Assembly (NCBI RefSeq): GCF_021352225.1
Contig: NZ_JAAUVI010000001.1
Location: 496,001-560,000 of the forward strand
Direction of reading: 5' to 3'
DNA length: 64,000 nucleotides
DNA from: Methylobacterium sp. C25
Lineage (GTDB): Bacteria; Pseudomonadota; Alphaproteobacteria; Rhizobiales; Beijerinckiaceae
Below the pieces are notes generated by a model. That model did no database searches. It saw nothing but the letters and a program-made list of their open reading frames with translations, and was not told where the DNA came from. The translations under genes were made by a program, and so were the position numbers. Position 1 is the stretch's first letter; each line of letters starts with the position of its first letter. Positions 26,274 through 34,094 of this stretch are shown piece after piece.

Positions 26274-26996
26274 TCAGTCGAACAGCGCGTCGATGTCCGA
26301 CTGATCGACGTGACCGGGATCCTCGTCGAGCTTCGGCCCGTTCAGGAGGGACTTCTCGTCGTCGATGCTCACGGCGGGCGCATCGACGGTGATCAGCTCG
26401 CGGAAGCTGTCGAGCCCGCTCCAGGCTTCGATCATCCGGTCGAGATGCTCCTCGACGAACTTCAGCACGCTGACGATCTTGCTGATGCGCTGGCCGGTGA
26501 GGTCCTGGAAGTTACAGGCCTCGTAGGCGACGATCACACGCTCGAGGATGACGTCGACATGCGCCTGAGTCGCCTTCGGAAGGCGCTGGCCGCGCAGCAT
26601 GTTGGCGTTGGTCTCGATCTCCTCGATCGCGCCGAGGATGGTCGAGGTGGCGGCTTCGGTCGACTCGACGACGGCATCGAGCTCGCCCGCGACACGGCGC
26701 ATACCCTTGCCGGCGCTGTCCGAGCGGTGGAGGTTCGCAATCTCCTGCTTGGTCCGCGTGATCGCGTCCTTCATCAGGTCGAGTTCGGAGCGCATGGCGA
26801 AGGCCTCGCTCAGCTCGCGCCGGCAGGCATCGACGGTCTCGCCGGCACTGGCCTGCGTGAGACGCTTCAGGTCCTGGATCGCGGAGAGGATCTCGTCGAG
26901 TTGGGCCGCTCGGGCCGGAGACGCCGCCGCCGACTCGGCCTGGGCGTCGAAGCTGAGGCCGAGGGTATCCTCGATGCGGTAGCGTTTGGCGGTCAT
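26274..26996 (-). CDS. cheZ: Protein phosphatase CheZ
   Basis: This 240-residue, mostly helical protein carries the CheZ signature [16 protein letters not shown], whose glutamine inserts into the CheY active site, and a C-terminal peptide QSDIDALFD that matches the CheY-binding tail. Long coiled-coil helices precede the motif. It dephosphorylates CheY-P to reset flagellar switching. No other chemotaxis gene is nearby; it lies 53 bp upstream of uvrC on the same strand. Many alphaproteobacteria lack CheZ and use phosphate sinks, so its presence is informative. Confidence 0.93.
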   Translation of the reverse strand: MTAKRYRIEDTLGLSFDAQAESAAASPARAAQLDEILSAIQDLKRLTQASAGETVDACRRELSEAFAMRSELDLMKDAITRTKQEIANLHRSDSAGKGMRRVAGELDAVVESTEAATSTILGAIEEIETNANMLRGQRLPKATQAHVDVILERVIVAYEACNFQDLTGQRISKIVSVLKFVEEHLDRMIEAWSGLDSFRELITVDAPAVSIDDEKSLLNGPKLDEDPGHVDQSDIDALFD

Positions 26997-27345
26997 CGTC
27001 GGCTTCGGCCCATGGCGGGGATGGCAGGTGAAAATCCCGCAAAACGGTTTCCAATTGCTGAAAGAATTCAGCGTCGCTTTCGTATTTACCGGGCGTTCAC
27101 GACGAATCGTCTCGGCCGTGCGCCGGATATCGCCTCCCTCCCCCCTCGACGAGACCCGTTTCCCACGAGTAAGTTACTGAAATCGATCGGATTTTAGTCA
27201 ACCTGCCCGCGGCGCGCTTCCCGGAACGTCGTGAACGATTCACCACGTTCCTTCACCGCATTCTCGTGCTGTCCGGCCAAGCTCGTCCCGGACAGCCCCG
27301 CATGAGCCCTGCCGGCTCTCCCGGGCGCGACGAGGACGACATGCG
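26997..27345. other. Divergent intergenic region between cheZ and L,D-transpeptidase
   Basis: No gene is seen in these 349 bp. It holds the promoters of both divergent genes. A perfect inverted repeat GCTGAA-agaa-TTCAGC lies at 27057-27072, and the surrounding 27045-27110 is AT-rich for this genome, so it probably contains the cheZ promoter. Confidence 0.6.
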
Positions 27346-28134
27346 ATGCGTTTGACGGTGACTCTGTGCGCGGCCGGGATCGCCGCCATCCTCTCGGCGA
27401 CGGCGGCGCAGGCCCAGTCGCGTTCCGGCCAGTACGGCGGCGGCTTCATCGAGTATCTGGTGACGGGCGGCGAGACGATGCGCGCTCCGGCTGGCGGCCG
27501 CGCGTTGCGCGACGACGGCGTGCTGCCGCGGCACCCCGCAGCCTACGGCTATGGTGGGCCGGATGCGATGCGCTATCCCGATGGCGATCCCTATTCGGGC
27601 AATAGCCCCGAGGCGTCGGCACCGCGTACGCGCCTCGCCGCCCTCCCCCCGCAGGCCGCTCCTCAGGAGGCCACGATCGGCCGCGCGATGGACCCGCGCT
27701 ACGAGCGCCAGGTCGTCGAGTTTTCCGGCAGCCAGCGTCCAGGCTCGATCGTGATCGATACGAACGCCAAATATCTCTATCTCGTGCAGGGCGGCGGCCG
27801 CGCCGTCCGCTACGGCATCGGCGTCGGCCGGCCCGGTTTCCTCTGGCACGGCACCAAGACGATCAGCGCCAAGCGCGAATGGCCGGATTGGACGCCGCCC
27901 GCCGAGATGCTGCTGCGTCGTCCCGACCTGCCGCGTCACATGGCAGGCGGACCGGCCAACCCGCTCGGCGCCCGCGCCATGTATCTCGGCTCGTCGCTCT
28001 ACCGCATCCACGGCACCAACGAGCCGCATACGATCGGCCAGGCGGTGTCTTCGGGCTGCATTCGGATGATGAACGAGGACGTCATCGATCTCTACGAGCG
28101 CACCCCCGTGGGAACGCGCGTCGAAGTGATCTGA
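27346..28134 (+). CDS. L,D-transpeptidase (YkuD family)
   Basis: This 262-residue secreted protein has a signal peptide at 1-23 (VTLCAAGIAAILSATAAQAQ) and a YkuD domain from ~125 (GSIVIDTNAKYLYLVQGGGRAVRYGIGVGRPGF) with the catalytic block HGTNEPHTIGQAVSSGCIRMMNED, including the conserved HxxN and SxGCxRM. The middle is a long disordered, Pro/Ala-rich segment. It forms 3-3 peptidoglycan cross-links or anchors outer-membrane proteins to the wall. It is monocistronic, closed by the terminator at 28153. Confidence 0.95.
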   Translation: MRLTVTLCAAGIAAILSATAAQAQSRSGQYGGGFIEYLVTGGETMRAPAGGRALRDDGVLPRHPAAYGYGGPDAMRYPDGDPYSGNSPEASAPRTRLAALPPQAAPQEATIGRAMDPRYERQVVEFSGSQRPGSIVIDTNAKYLYLVQGGGRAVRYGIGVGRPGFLWHGTKTISAKREWPDWTPPAEMLLRRPDLPRHMAGGPANPLGARAMYLGSSLYRIHGTNEPHTIGQAVSSGCIRMMNEDVIDLYERTPVGTRVEVI

Positions 28135-28152
28135 CGACCGGCTTTCCGAAAG

Positions 28153-28191
28153 AAAGCCCCGGCGCGGATCTCTCCACGCCGGGGCTTTTCT
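28153..28191 (+). terminator. Intrinsic terminator after the L,D-transpeptidase
   Basis: Perfect 12-bp arms AAAGCCCCGGCG (28153-28164) and CGCCGGGGCTTT (28177-28188), followed by TTCT on the plus strand. This is a classical rho-independent terminator 18 bp past the stop. Confidence 0.9.
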
Positions 28192-28222
28192 ATTCTGTTT
28201 CGTGCGATACGGGCGACTGCGA

Positions 28223-28978
28223 TCAGACCCAGTCGTCGTCCCCACCGCCTCCGAAGTCGCCGCCCGAGTCACTGTCGAACGAGGCGTCGTCGAAGTTGCC
28301 GGAATCGCTGCCGCCGCCGAGCGCCGAGCCGAGATCCTGGTTGTCGCCGCCGCTACCGAAGAAGTTGTTCTCGGTGATGTTGTCGCCACCGCCGAGGCCC
28401 GCCGCCGCGGCGCTGCCGAGATGCGAGTGGCCGCCCGCGAAGGCGTTCGACAATGCGCTGCCGAGGAGCATGCCGCCGGCCGCGCCCGCGGCCATCGGAA
28501 GAGCCGTCGCGAGGAAGCCGCCGCCCCTTGCCGGGGCCTGCTGAGCCTGCCCACCCCAGGGACCGCCCTGCTGCGGACCGCCATAGGCCGGCTGTCCGCC
28601 ATAGCCGCCCTGCTGCGGATATCCCTGTTGAGGGTACCCCTGCTGCGGACCACCCTGGTTGCCCCAGGGCTGTCCGGCCGGACGCTGCTGCGGCTGCTGG
28701 TCCGGGCGCGCGCCACCGCCGAAGATGCTGGACAGGAAGCCGCCACCGCCCTGCGGCTGCTGCTGCGCCTGCTGCCTGGTCTGTTCGAGCTGCTGGTTCA
28801 GGCTCTTGATCGCCTCTTCCTGCACGTAGATCAGCTGAGCCATGGCGTAAGGCGCATAGGGCTGGCTGCGCAGCTTGTCGGCAATGAAGCGCTCGGCGTC
28901 GGCGTCGCGCGGCTGGTTCCCAGCCTGCTCCAACCGCTGGAAGATGCCGTTGATGATGTCGCGTTCTTCGCTGTTCAT
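28223..28978 (-). CDS. DUF2076 family protein, Gln/Gly-rich
   Basis: This 251-residue protein has an N-terminal helical region (SEERDIINGIFQRLEQAGNQPRDADAERFIADKL, YAMAQLIYVQEEAIKSLNQQL), typical of DUF2076. It is followed by a low-complexity centre of PQQGYPQQ-like repeats, a short hydrophobic glycine-rich segment (FLATALPMAAGAAGGMLLGSAL) and an acidic glycine-rich tail ending DDDWV. The ATG at 28978 follows the family start. The function is unknown. It may associate with the envelope, but there is no clear signal peptide. It converges on the L,D-transpeptidase. Confidence 0.88.
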   Translation of the reverse strand: MNSEERDIINGIFQRLEQAGNQPRDADAERFIADKLRSQPYAPYAMAQLIYVQEEAIKSLNQQLEQTRQQAQQQPQGGGGFLSSIFGGGARPDQQPQQRPAGQPWGNQGGPQQGYPQQGYPQQGGYGGQPAYGGPQQGGPWGGQAQQAPARGGGFLATALPMAAGAAGGMLLGSALSNAFAGGHSHLGSAAAAGLGGGDNITENNFFGSGGDNQDLGSALGGGSDSGNFDDASFDSDSGGDFGGGGDDDWV

Positions 28979-29145
28979 AGGCCGTCCTCCTGAGGGCGGG
29001 CGGCAGCAAGGCCACCGCATGACGCCTCAGAGATGGGGGGCTGCGACAGCTTTGTCAGGGGTCTCCGCAAACTTTGGCCTGCGCTCAGGGGCCGCGGGAT
29101 GAAAATCGCCGGTGGCCGCCGCGGTTGGCATAGGCCCGAAACGGC

Positions 29146-29173
29146 GGAAGCCCGGCCGTGAGGCCGGGCTTCC
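29146..29173 (-). terminator. Hairpin after the Omp31-like gene
   Basis: Perfect 12-bp arms ggaagcccggcc (29146-29157) and ggccgggcttcc (29162-29173) with a 4-nt loop lie 66 bp past the stop of the outer membrane gene. No strong T-run follows, but the stem is very stable and probably ends the transcript. Confidence 0.7.
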
Positions 29174-29239
29174 TGAGCGATACCGAAGCGGCAGAGCTTG
29201 ATCGGGCACGACCGCGAGGATCGCCCCCCAAGTTCGGTC

Positions 29240-30115
29240 TTAGTACGAGCCGAACTTGTAGTTGATGCCGGCGCGGACGACAGCGAACTCGGTGTCGCGG
29301 ACACGCGAGCCGCCGGAGGCGACGACGACGCCCGGGCTGGAGGTGGTGACGAGCGCACCAGCGTTGTTGACGGCGAAGGCGCCGGCGCTGGCGTTGCTGT
29401 TGCGATCGAGGTTCACGTACAGACCTTCGACCTTGAGGGTCACGGCCGACGAGCGGAAGAAGTTCAGGAACGAGTCGGTCGGGAGAGCGTACTCGATACC
29501 ACCGCCTGCGACCCAACCGGTCTGGAAGTCGTTCGAGGACACGCCCGTGCCGAACTGGCTGCCGCCGCCGCTGCCGTAAGCGAAACCGCCGGTGCCGTAC
29601 ACCAGGGTGCGGTCGAAGGCGTAGCCGAGGCGGCCGCGAACGGTGCCGAAGTAGTCGAGGCCCGAGAGGCCGTTCGGGTTGAACACGGCCTGCGCAGCGA
29701 GCGGGCCGGTCGAGACGAAGCGGTTCCGCTCACGACCGAAATCGGCGTACTGGGCGTCAGCCTCAACACCGATCACGAAGCCCGAGCCCGGGGTGAACTG
29801 GTAGTTGTAGCCGATCTGACCACCGCCGACGAAACCGTCGTTGCTGCGGTTGCCCGGGAAAGCGATCGCGGCGGTCGTGCCCGGCAGGACCAGCGTGCTG
29901 GCGCCGTTGACGCCGAGGACGGTCGGGCCGTTGTTGTCAGACGTGCCGAAGCCGTAACCGGCGTTGAAACCGGCGTAGAAGCCCGTCCAGGTGAAGACCG
30001 GAACCGGCGTGAAGACCGGCGGGGGCGCAGCGCGGCGCGGCAGGTCGGCAGCGAAGGCCGAGCCAGCGAGAGCGATAGCAGCGAAGGCCGTCGTGGCCCG
30101 GAGGAAAGATTTCAT
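29240..30115 (-). CDS. Outer membrane beta-barrel protein, Omp25/Omp31-like
   Basis: This 291-residue protein has a signal peptide at 1-22 (KSFLRATTAFAAIALAGSAFAA), then the family start DLPRRAAPPPVFTPVPVFTWTGFYAGFNAGYGFG and repeated alternating beta strands (GGQIGYNYQFTPGSGFVIGVEADAQY, FGTVRGRLGYAFDRTLVYGTGGFAYG), ending FAVVRAGINYKFGSY with a terminal aromatic residue. It is an eight-stranded outer membrane barrel of the rhizobial/Brucella Omp31 type, probably abundant. It is monocistronic, with a long leader and the hairpin at 29146. Confidence 0.93.
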   Translation of the reverse strand: MKSFLRATTAFAAIALAGSAFAADLPRRAAPPPVFTPVPVFTWTGFYAGFNAGYGFGTSDNNGPTVLGVNGASTLVLPGTTAAIAFPGNRSNDGFVGGGQIGYNYQFTPGSGFVIGVEADAQYADFGRERNRFVSTGPLAAQAVFNPNGLSGLDYFGTVRGRLGYAFDRTLVYGTGGFAYGSGGGSQFGTGVSSNDFQTGWVAGGGIEYALPTDSFLNFFRSSAVTLKVEGLYVNLDRNSNASAGAFAVNNAGALVTTSSPGVVVASGGSRVRDTEFAVVRAGINYKFGSY

Positions 30116-30454
30116 CGTACTGGTCCCTTTTACTCTGCACCGATCCACCCTGAGGGCCGGTCCGGCGCGGTTCCCCGTATCTATTCCAGCAACCGAGGGG
30201 ATGCTGTTGCGCTGCAACCACGCCAGCCGTCCCGAAGGCGGCCCCTTTGTGGCAGTGGTTGCCGATCCCTTGGTCACTTGAGGCTAAAACGCCACCAAAC
30301 GGTCAAGGTTGCCTTACCGCCGAGCTTTTTTCCCCTGTTTTGTTGGACAAGTTGTCGCAGGGGTGGAACCCGTACGGCCAAGTTCCGAGAGCGTGATACC
30401 AAGCTGGTAGGAGCCTGCGATGTGCGGTGCCGCACCCGAATTCCGGCTCCGAGA
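30116..30454. other. Upstream region of the Omp31-like gene
   Basis: No gene is seen in these 339 bp. The minus strand carries a TTGACC box (30303-30308) about 190 bp before the Omp start, a reasonable sigma-70 -35 element. The distance implies a long 5' leader, as is common for abundant outer membrane proteins. Confidence 0.5.
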
Positions 30455-31267
30455 TCACGGGGTCAGGGCGATTGCCGAGATCAGCCGGCCATAATCGGCC
30501 TCGCCGCGATGGGTCGTGCGCCGGTAGCTGTAGAAGCGCTCGTCGTCGGCATAGGTGCATGCACCGAGGATGACGGCCTCGCCGACACCAGCTTCCTCCA
30601 AGCGATTCAGAATGAAGCCCGGCAGATCGAACTGCGCGTGCCCGGGCCGCTCGCCCTCGGCGAAGAAACGCTCGGAGCCCGGCGCCTCCGCGCGGAAGCG
30701 CTCGACGAAGTCTTGTCCGACCTCATAGGCGGGCTGCGAGATGGTCGGCCCGAGCACGGCGACGATCCGGCTCCGATCCGCACCGAGTTCCTCCATGGCG
30801 GCGACCGTGTTTGCGATCACGCCAGTCAGCGCGCCTTTCCAGCCGGCATGAGCCGCGCCGACGACGCGGCCCTCGGGATCGGCGAACAGGATCGGCCCGC
30901 AATCGGCCGTGGCGATGCCCAGCGCGAGCCCCGGAACCCGCGTGACCATTGCGTCGGCCTGCGGACGTTCGTCGAGCGGGAACGGCGCCTCGACGGTCAC
31001 CACCCGGTTCGAATGCACCTGATAGAGACTGACCAGGGCATCCTTCGGCAGGGCGAGCTGGGCGCACATCCGCCCCCGGTTCTCGGCGACGCAGGCTGCC
31101 TCGTCGCGGGAACCGATGCCGCCATTGAGCGAGGCGTAAAGCCCCTCCGAGACGCCGCCCTGACGGGTGAAGAAAGCGTGCCGCACATAAGAGTGCGAAG
31201 AGAGTTCGGGCGCTTCGATGAACATGGCGGGTCCGGGGCGATCGATCGTTGCGAGGGCCGTGGTCAC
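30455..31267 (-). CDS. pgeF: Purine nucleoside phosphorylase-like / polyphenol oxidase YfiH family
   Basis: This 270-residue protein has the YfiH/LACC1 zinc site spread over VSLYQVHSNRVVTVE, GIATADCGPILFADPEG and GAAHAGWKGALTGVIANT, and ends DDERFYSYRRTTHRGEADYGRLISAIAL. Members cleave peptidoglycan precursors mis-incorporating L-Ser (PgeF) and have purine nucleoside phosphorylase or laccase-like activity. The GTG at 31267 overlaps the upstream methyltransferase stop (GTGA); an ATG at 31225 (MFIEAPEL) is an alternative start. It is the last gene of the lgt-midA-pgeF operon typical of alphaproteobacteria. Confidence 0.9.
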   Translation of the reverse strand: MTTALATIDRPGPAMFIEAPELSSHSYVRHAFFTRQGGVSEGLYASLNGGIGSRDEAACVAENRGRMCAQLALPKDALVSLYQVHSNRVVTVEAPFPLDERPQADAMVTRVPGLALGIATADCGPILFADPEGRVVGAAHAGWKGALTGVIANTVAAMEELGADRSRIVAVLGPTISQPAYEVGQDFVERFRAEAPGSERFFAEGERPGHAQFDLPGFILNRLEEAGVGEAVILGACTYADDERFYSYRRTTHRGEADYGRLISAIALTP

Positions 31268-32361
31268 GCCGATGCCGGAAAGCCGGGCAGCGCGTCGAGC
31301 GAGGAATGGCTGATGCAGAGCACCTTGAACAGGGAGCCCATGCCGCGCCGCGCCGGGTCGGTCAGCCGCGCATGGGCCGCTTCGATCGCCTCGGCCTGAG
31401 CCGGCGTCGCGCGCTGCTTCAGCCGGTCGGCGCGCAGGCGCAGGCCGAGGGCGCCCAGAAAATCGCGCTGGCCGACGGGACCGTGGATGCGCGCACCTTC
31501 GGCGGAAGCGGCGGAAGCGAGTGCGGCGAAATCGACATGGGTTGTGAGGTCGGCCTCGCCAGGCGCCTCCAGCGGATCGACGAAACGATGGCTGGCGAGC
31601 GCCTGCAACGTGTCGCCGAAGCCTGGGCGGACATGGCCGTAATCGATCGCGAGCAAAGCGCCACCCTGGCGGACGAACCGTCCAGCGAGTGTGCGCGCGG
31701 TTGCGAGCGCCGCACTCGGCACGGTCAACACGACACCGACGGGTGCATCACGAGTGATCGTCCTATCCGGCTCGGGGGACAGGCCGCGCACCAGACGCGT
31801 TCCATCGGCCGAGAGGCCGACCAGCCGCTCGCACCATCCGGTCTCCCGCCGCTCGAACTGCCTGACGGGCAGTGCATCGAAGAACTCGTTGGCGACGAAG
31901 ATCGCAGGACCGTCGGGAAGGGTGTCGATGGCCTCGTGCCAGTGCGGCGAGACCCCGGAGAGACGATCCTCCTGGAGTGCGCGCAGAACCGGGCTGGTCT
32001 CGACGAGGTGGAGATCGATCGCGGCACCGGGTGCGGCAGAGCGCAGGGCCCGCACGGCATCCACCATCAGCGTTCCGCGGCCCGGACCCAGCTCGACGAG
32101 ATCCAGCCTCTCGGGTGATCCCATCGCGGCGCGGGTTGCGGCGATCCAAACACCGATCAGCTCGCCGAACATCTGGCTGATCTCAGGCGCGGTGATGAAG
32201 TCGCCGCCGCGTCCGAGGGGATCGCGCGTCCGGTAATAGCCGTGGACCGGGTGGCCGAGGCAAAGGGCCATGTACCGGTCGAGGCCGATCGGGCCGTTCT
32301 CACGGATCTCGGCCGCGATCTCCGCGAAGAGCGGCGTCGGCTCTGGGCTGGTAGTGGTCAG
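31264..32361 (-). CDS. SAM-dependent methyltransferase, MidA/NDUFAF7 family (start uncertain)
   Basis: The ~365-residue protein matches the family that begins ...PLFAEIAAEIRENGPIGLDRYMALCLGHPVHGYYRTRDPLGRGGDFITAPEISQMFGELIG, contains VELGPGRGTLMVDAVRAL (SAM motif) and FVANEFFDALPVRQFE, and ends in the family C-terminus. In mitochondria NDUFAF7 dimethylates an arginine of complex I. The first natural in-frame start upstream of the conserved region is a GTG at 32469, which would sit wholly inside lgt. A CTG at 32361, overlapping the lgt stop as CTGA, fits conservation and coupling better, so I use it with low certainty on the exact start. Confidence 0.85.
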   Translation of the reverse strand: MTTTSPEPTPLFAEIAAEIRENGPIGLDRYMALCLGHPVHGYYRTRDPLGRGGDFITAPEISQMFGELIGVWIAATRAAMGSPERLDLVELGPGRGTLMVDAVRALRSAAPGAAIDLHLVETSPVLRALQEDRLSGVSPHWHEAIDTLPDGPAIFVANEFFDALPVRQFERRETGWCERLVGLSADGTRLVRGLSPEPDRTITRDAPVGVVLTVPSAALATARTLAGRFVRQGGALLAIDYGHVRPGFGDTLQALASHRFVDPLEAPGEADLTTHVDFAALASAASAEGARIHGPVGQRDFLGALGLRLRADRLKQRATPAQAEAIEAAHARLTDPARRGMGSLFKVLCISHSSLDALPGFPASA

Positions 32362-33251
32362 ATCTGTCCCGCCTCGGCCTGAACCTCGACCTCGGGATGA
32401 CGCGGCCGGGTGACGCCGCGTGCAGCGAGCACGATGTACATGATCCCCACGATGGCCATGGGCACGCACAGGAGCATGCCCATGGTGATGCCTCCACCGA
32501 GCGCGCCGACCTCGCGTCCGAACAGGAAGCCGAGTTGCGGATCGGGTTCGCGGAAGAACTCACAGAAGGTCCTAGTGATGGCGTAGCCGAGGACGAAGAT
32601 GCCGCCTAGGAGCCCTGGCTTGCGGAAGCCGAACCGGCGCACGCTGATCGCCATGACGATGAAGAGCAGGAGCCCTTCCGCCGTCGCCTCGAAGAGCTGG
32701 CTCGGATAGCGCGGAACATCCCCCCCGGTGGGAAAGACGATGGCGTAGGGAAAGTCGGGTGCCGCCCGGCCCCAGAGCTCCCCGTTCACGAAATTGGCGA
32801 TGCGTCCGAAGAACAGCCCGATCGGCACCACCACGGAGGCGAGATCCAGCATGGTGTAGCCGTTGAGCCCGCGCCGATGCGCGAACAGCAGGAGAGCGAA
32901 GATCGAGCCGAGGAACCCGCCGTGGAACGACATGCCGCCGTTGCGAATCGCGAGGATCTCGGCCGGGTCGTCCATGTACATCGGCAGGTTATAGAAGAGC
33001 ACGTAGCCGATGCGGCCGCCGAGCACGACGCCGAGCGCCACCCAGACGATCAGGTCGTCGACGTCGCTGAGCTTCGGCCGCTTGACCACACCCCAAAGCG
33101 AGTCGGACGCCACCAACTGGCGCGCGTAGAACCAGCCGCCGACGAGTCCGGCGATGTAGGCCAGCGCGTACCACTTCACGATCGGCACGCCGCTGATCGA
33201 GATCGCGACGGGATCGATGGCCGGGAACGGGATGGCGAAGAGGGGTGGCAT
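32358..33251 (-). CDS. lgt: Prolipoprotein diacylglyceryl transferase
   Basis: This 297-residue inner-membrane enzyme has about seven hydrophobic segments and the signature GRIANFVNGELWGR, with MSFHGGFLGSIFALL and LGGRIGYVLFYNLP also typical. It transfers diacylglycerol from phosphatidylglycerol to the lipobox cysteine, the first step of lipoprotein maturation; lnt at 39665 completes it. The ATG at 33251 precedes MPPLFAIPFPAIDPVAISI, as in close families. Its stop overlaps the start region of the MidA-like gene. Confidence 0.97.
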   Translation of the reverse strand: MPPLFAIPFPAIDPVAISISGVPIVKWYALAYIAGLVGGWFYARQLVASDSLWGVVKRPKLSDVDDLIVWVALGVVLGGRIGYVLFYNLPMYMDDPAEILAIRNGGMSFHGGFLGSIFALLLFAHRRGLNGYTMLDLASVVVPIGLFFGRIANFVNGELWGRAAPDFPYAIVFPTGGDVPRYPSQLFEATAEGLLLFIVMAISVRRFGFRKPGLLGGIFVLGYAITRTFCEFFREPDPQLGFLFGREVGALGGGITMGMLLCVPMAIVGIMYIVLAARGVTRPRHPEVEVQAEAGQI

Positions 33252-33405
33252 CGGCTGAGGTCCCGGAGCGTCGGGCTATGCGATCGGTCGCGCTGGCCTT
33301 GCACCCGCGCCCGCGGAACCGTCAAGCGCGGCGGCCCGTGCTTGCCTCGATGCCTGTAGCGCGGGAAAGCTCCAGCTTTACGACGAAGCGACGAGGGCAG
33401 TCGGC

Positions 33406-34083
33406 TTGTTGAGCAACGTGGAGATGGTGGCGCGTCTGGTCCTGGCGGGCGCGCTCGGCAGCGTGATCGGCTTCGAGCGCGAGCGCTTGCTCTGGGCAGC
33501 AGGCCTGCGCACGCACATGCTGGTCTGTGTCGGCGCCTGCCTGATCATGATCGTCTCCGCCTTCGGCTTCGCCGACGTGATGGGCGCCGACAAGATCGTG
33601 CTCGATCCCTCCCGCGTCGCGGCCCAGGTCGTCTCGGGCATCGGGTTTCTCGGCGCAGGAACCATTCTCTTACGCGGCGAGGTGGTGAAGGGACTCACCA
33701 CGGCAGCGAGCCTCTGGGCCGTTGCGGCGATCGGCCTCGCCATCGGCGGCGGCCTCTACGTGGCGGGGATCGCGACCACCGTCATCGTGATCGGCATCCT
33801 CGCCGGCGTGAAGCCGATCGAGGAGAAATGGCGGGGGCACATGCAGACACGTGGGCTGCAACTGACCGTGCGGAGCGGGACAATGTCGATCGACACGCTG
33901 CACGTGGTCGCCGGCGCCCGCGCCTCCCGCGTGCGTCAGTTCGTGGTCAGGCCAGGCGCGGACCCGGACCACGAGGAGGTCACGGTGTCATTCGTCCGGC
34001 TGTCGCAGACGAGCGTCGACGCGATCGCCGCGAAGCTGCGCAAGAACGAAAACGTGATCAGCGTCGCGTCCTCGGACGACTAG
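33406..34083 (+). CDS. MgtC/SapB family protein
   Basis: This 225-residue protein has four to five membrane segments with the MgtC core VARLVLAGALGSVIGFERERLLWAAGLRTHMLVCVGACLIM and SGIGFLGAGTILL and GLTTAASLWAVAAIGLAIGGGLYVAG, then a soluble C-terminal ACT-like tail (LTVRSGTMSIDTLHVVAGARASRVRQFVV). MgtC-type proteins modulate magnesium limitation, membrane potential and F1Fo. The start used is TTG 33406 with GAGGG upstream; GTG 33418 and ATG 33424 are alternatives. It is convergent with ilvA, 11 bp apart. Confidence 0.9.
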   Translation: MLSNVEMVARLVLAGALGSVIGFERERLLWAAGLRTHMLVCVGACLIMIVSAFGFADVMGADKIVLDPSRVAAQVVSGIGFLGAGTILLRGEVVKGLTTAASLWAVAAIGLAIGGGLYVAGIATTVIVIGILAGVKPIEEKWRGHMQTRGLQLTVRSGTMSIDTLHVVAGARASRVRQFVVRPGADPDHEEVTVSFVRLSQTSVDAIAAKLRKNENVISVASSDD

Positions 34084-34094
34084 CGGCGAGCCGT

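Noticed and set aside
29198..31399. A 733-residue plus-strand open frame over the Omp31-like gene and pgeF
   Set aside because: It is a shadow of two well-supported minus-strand genes, has no family features and is rich in Arg/Ala/Val as expected of a high-GC antisense frame.
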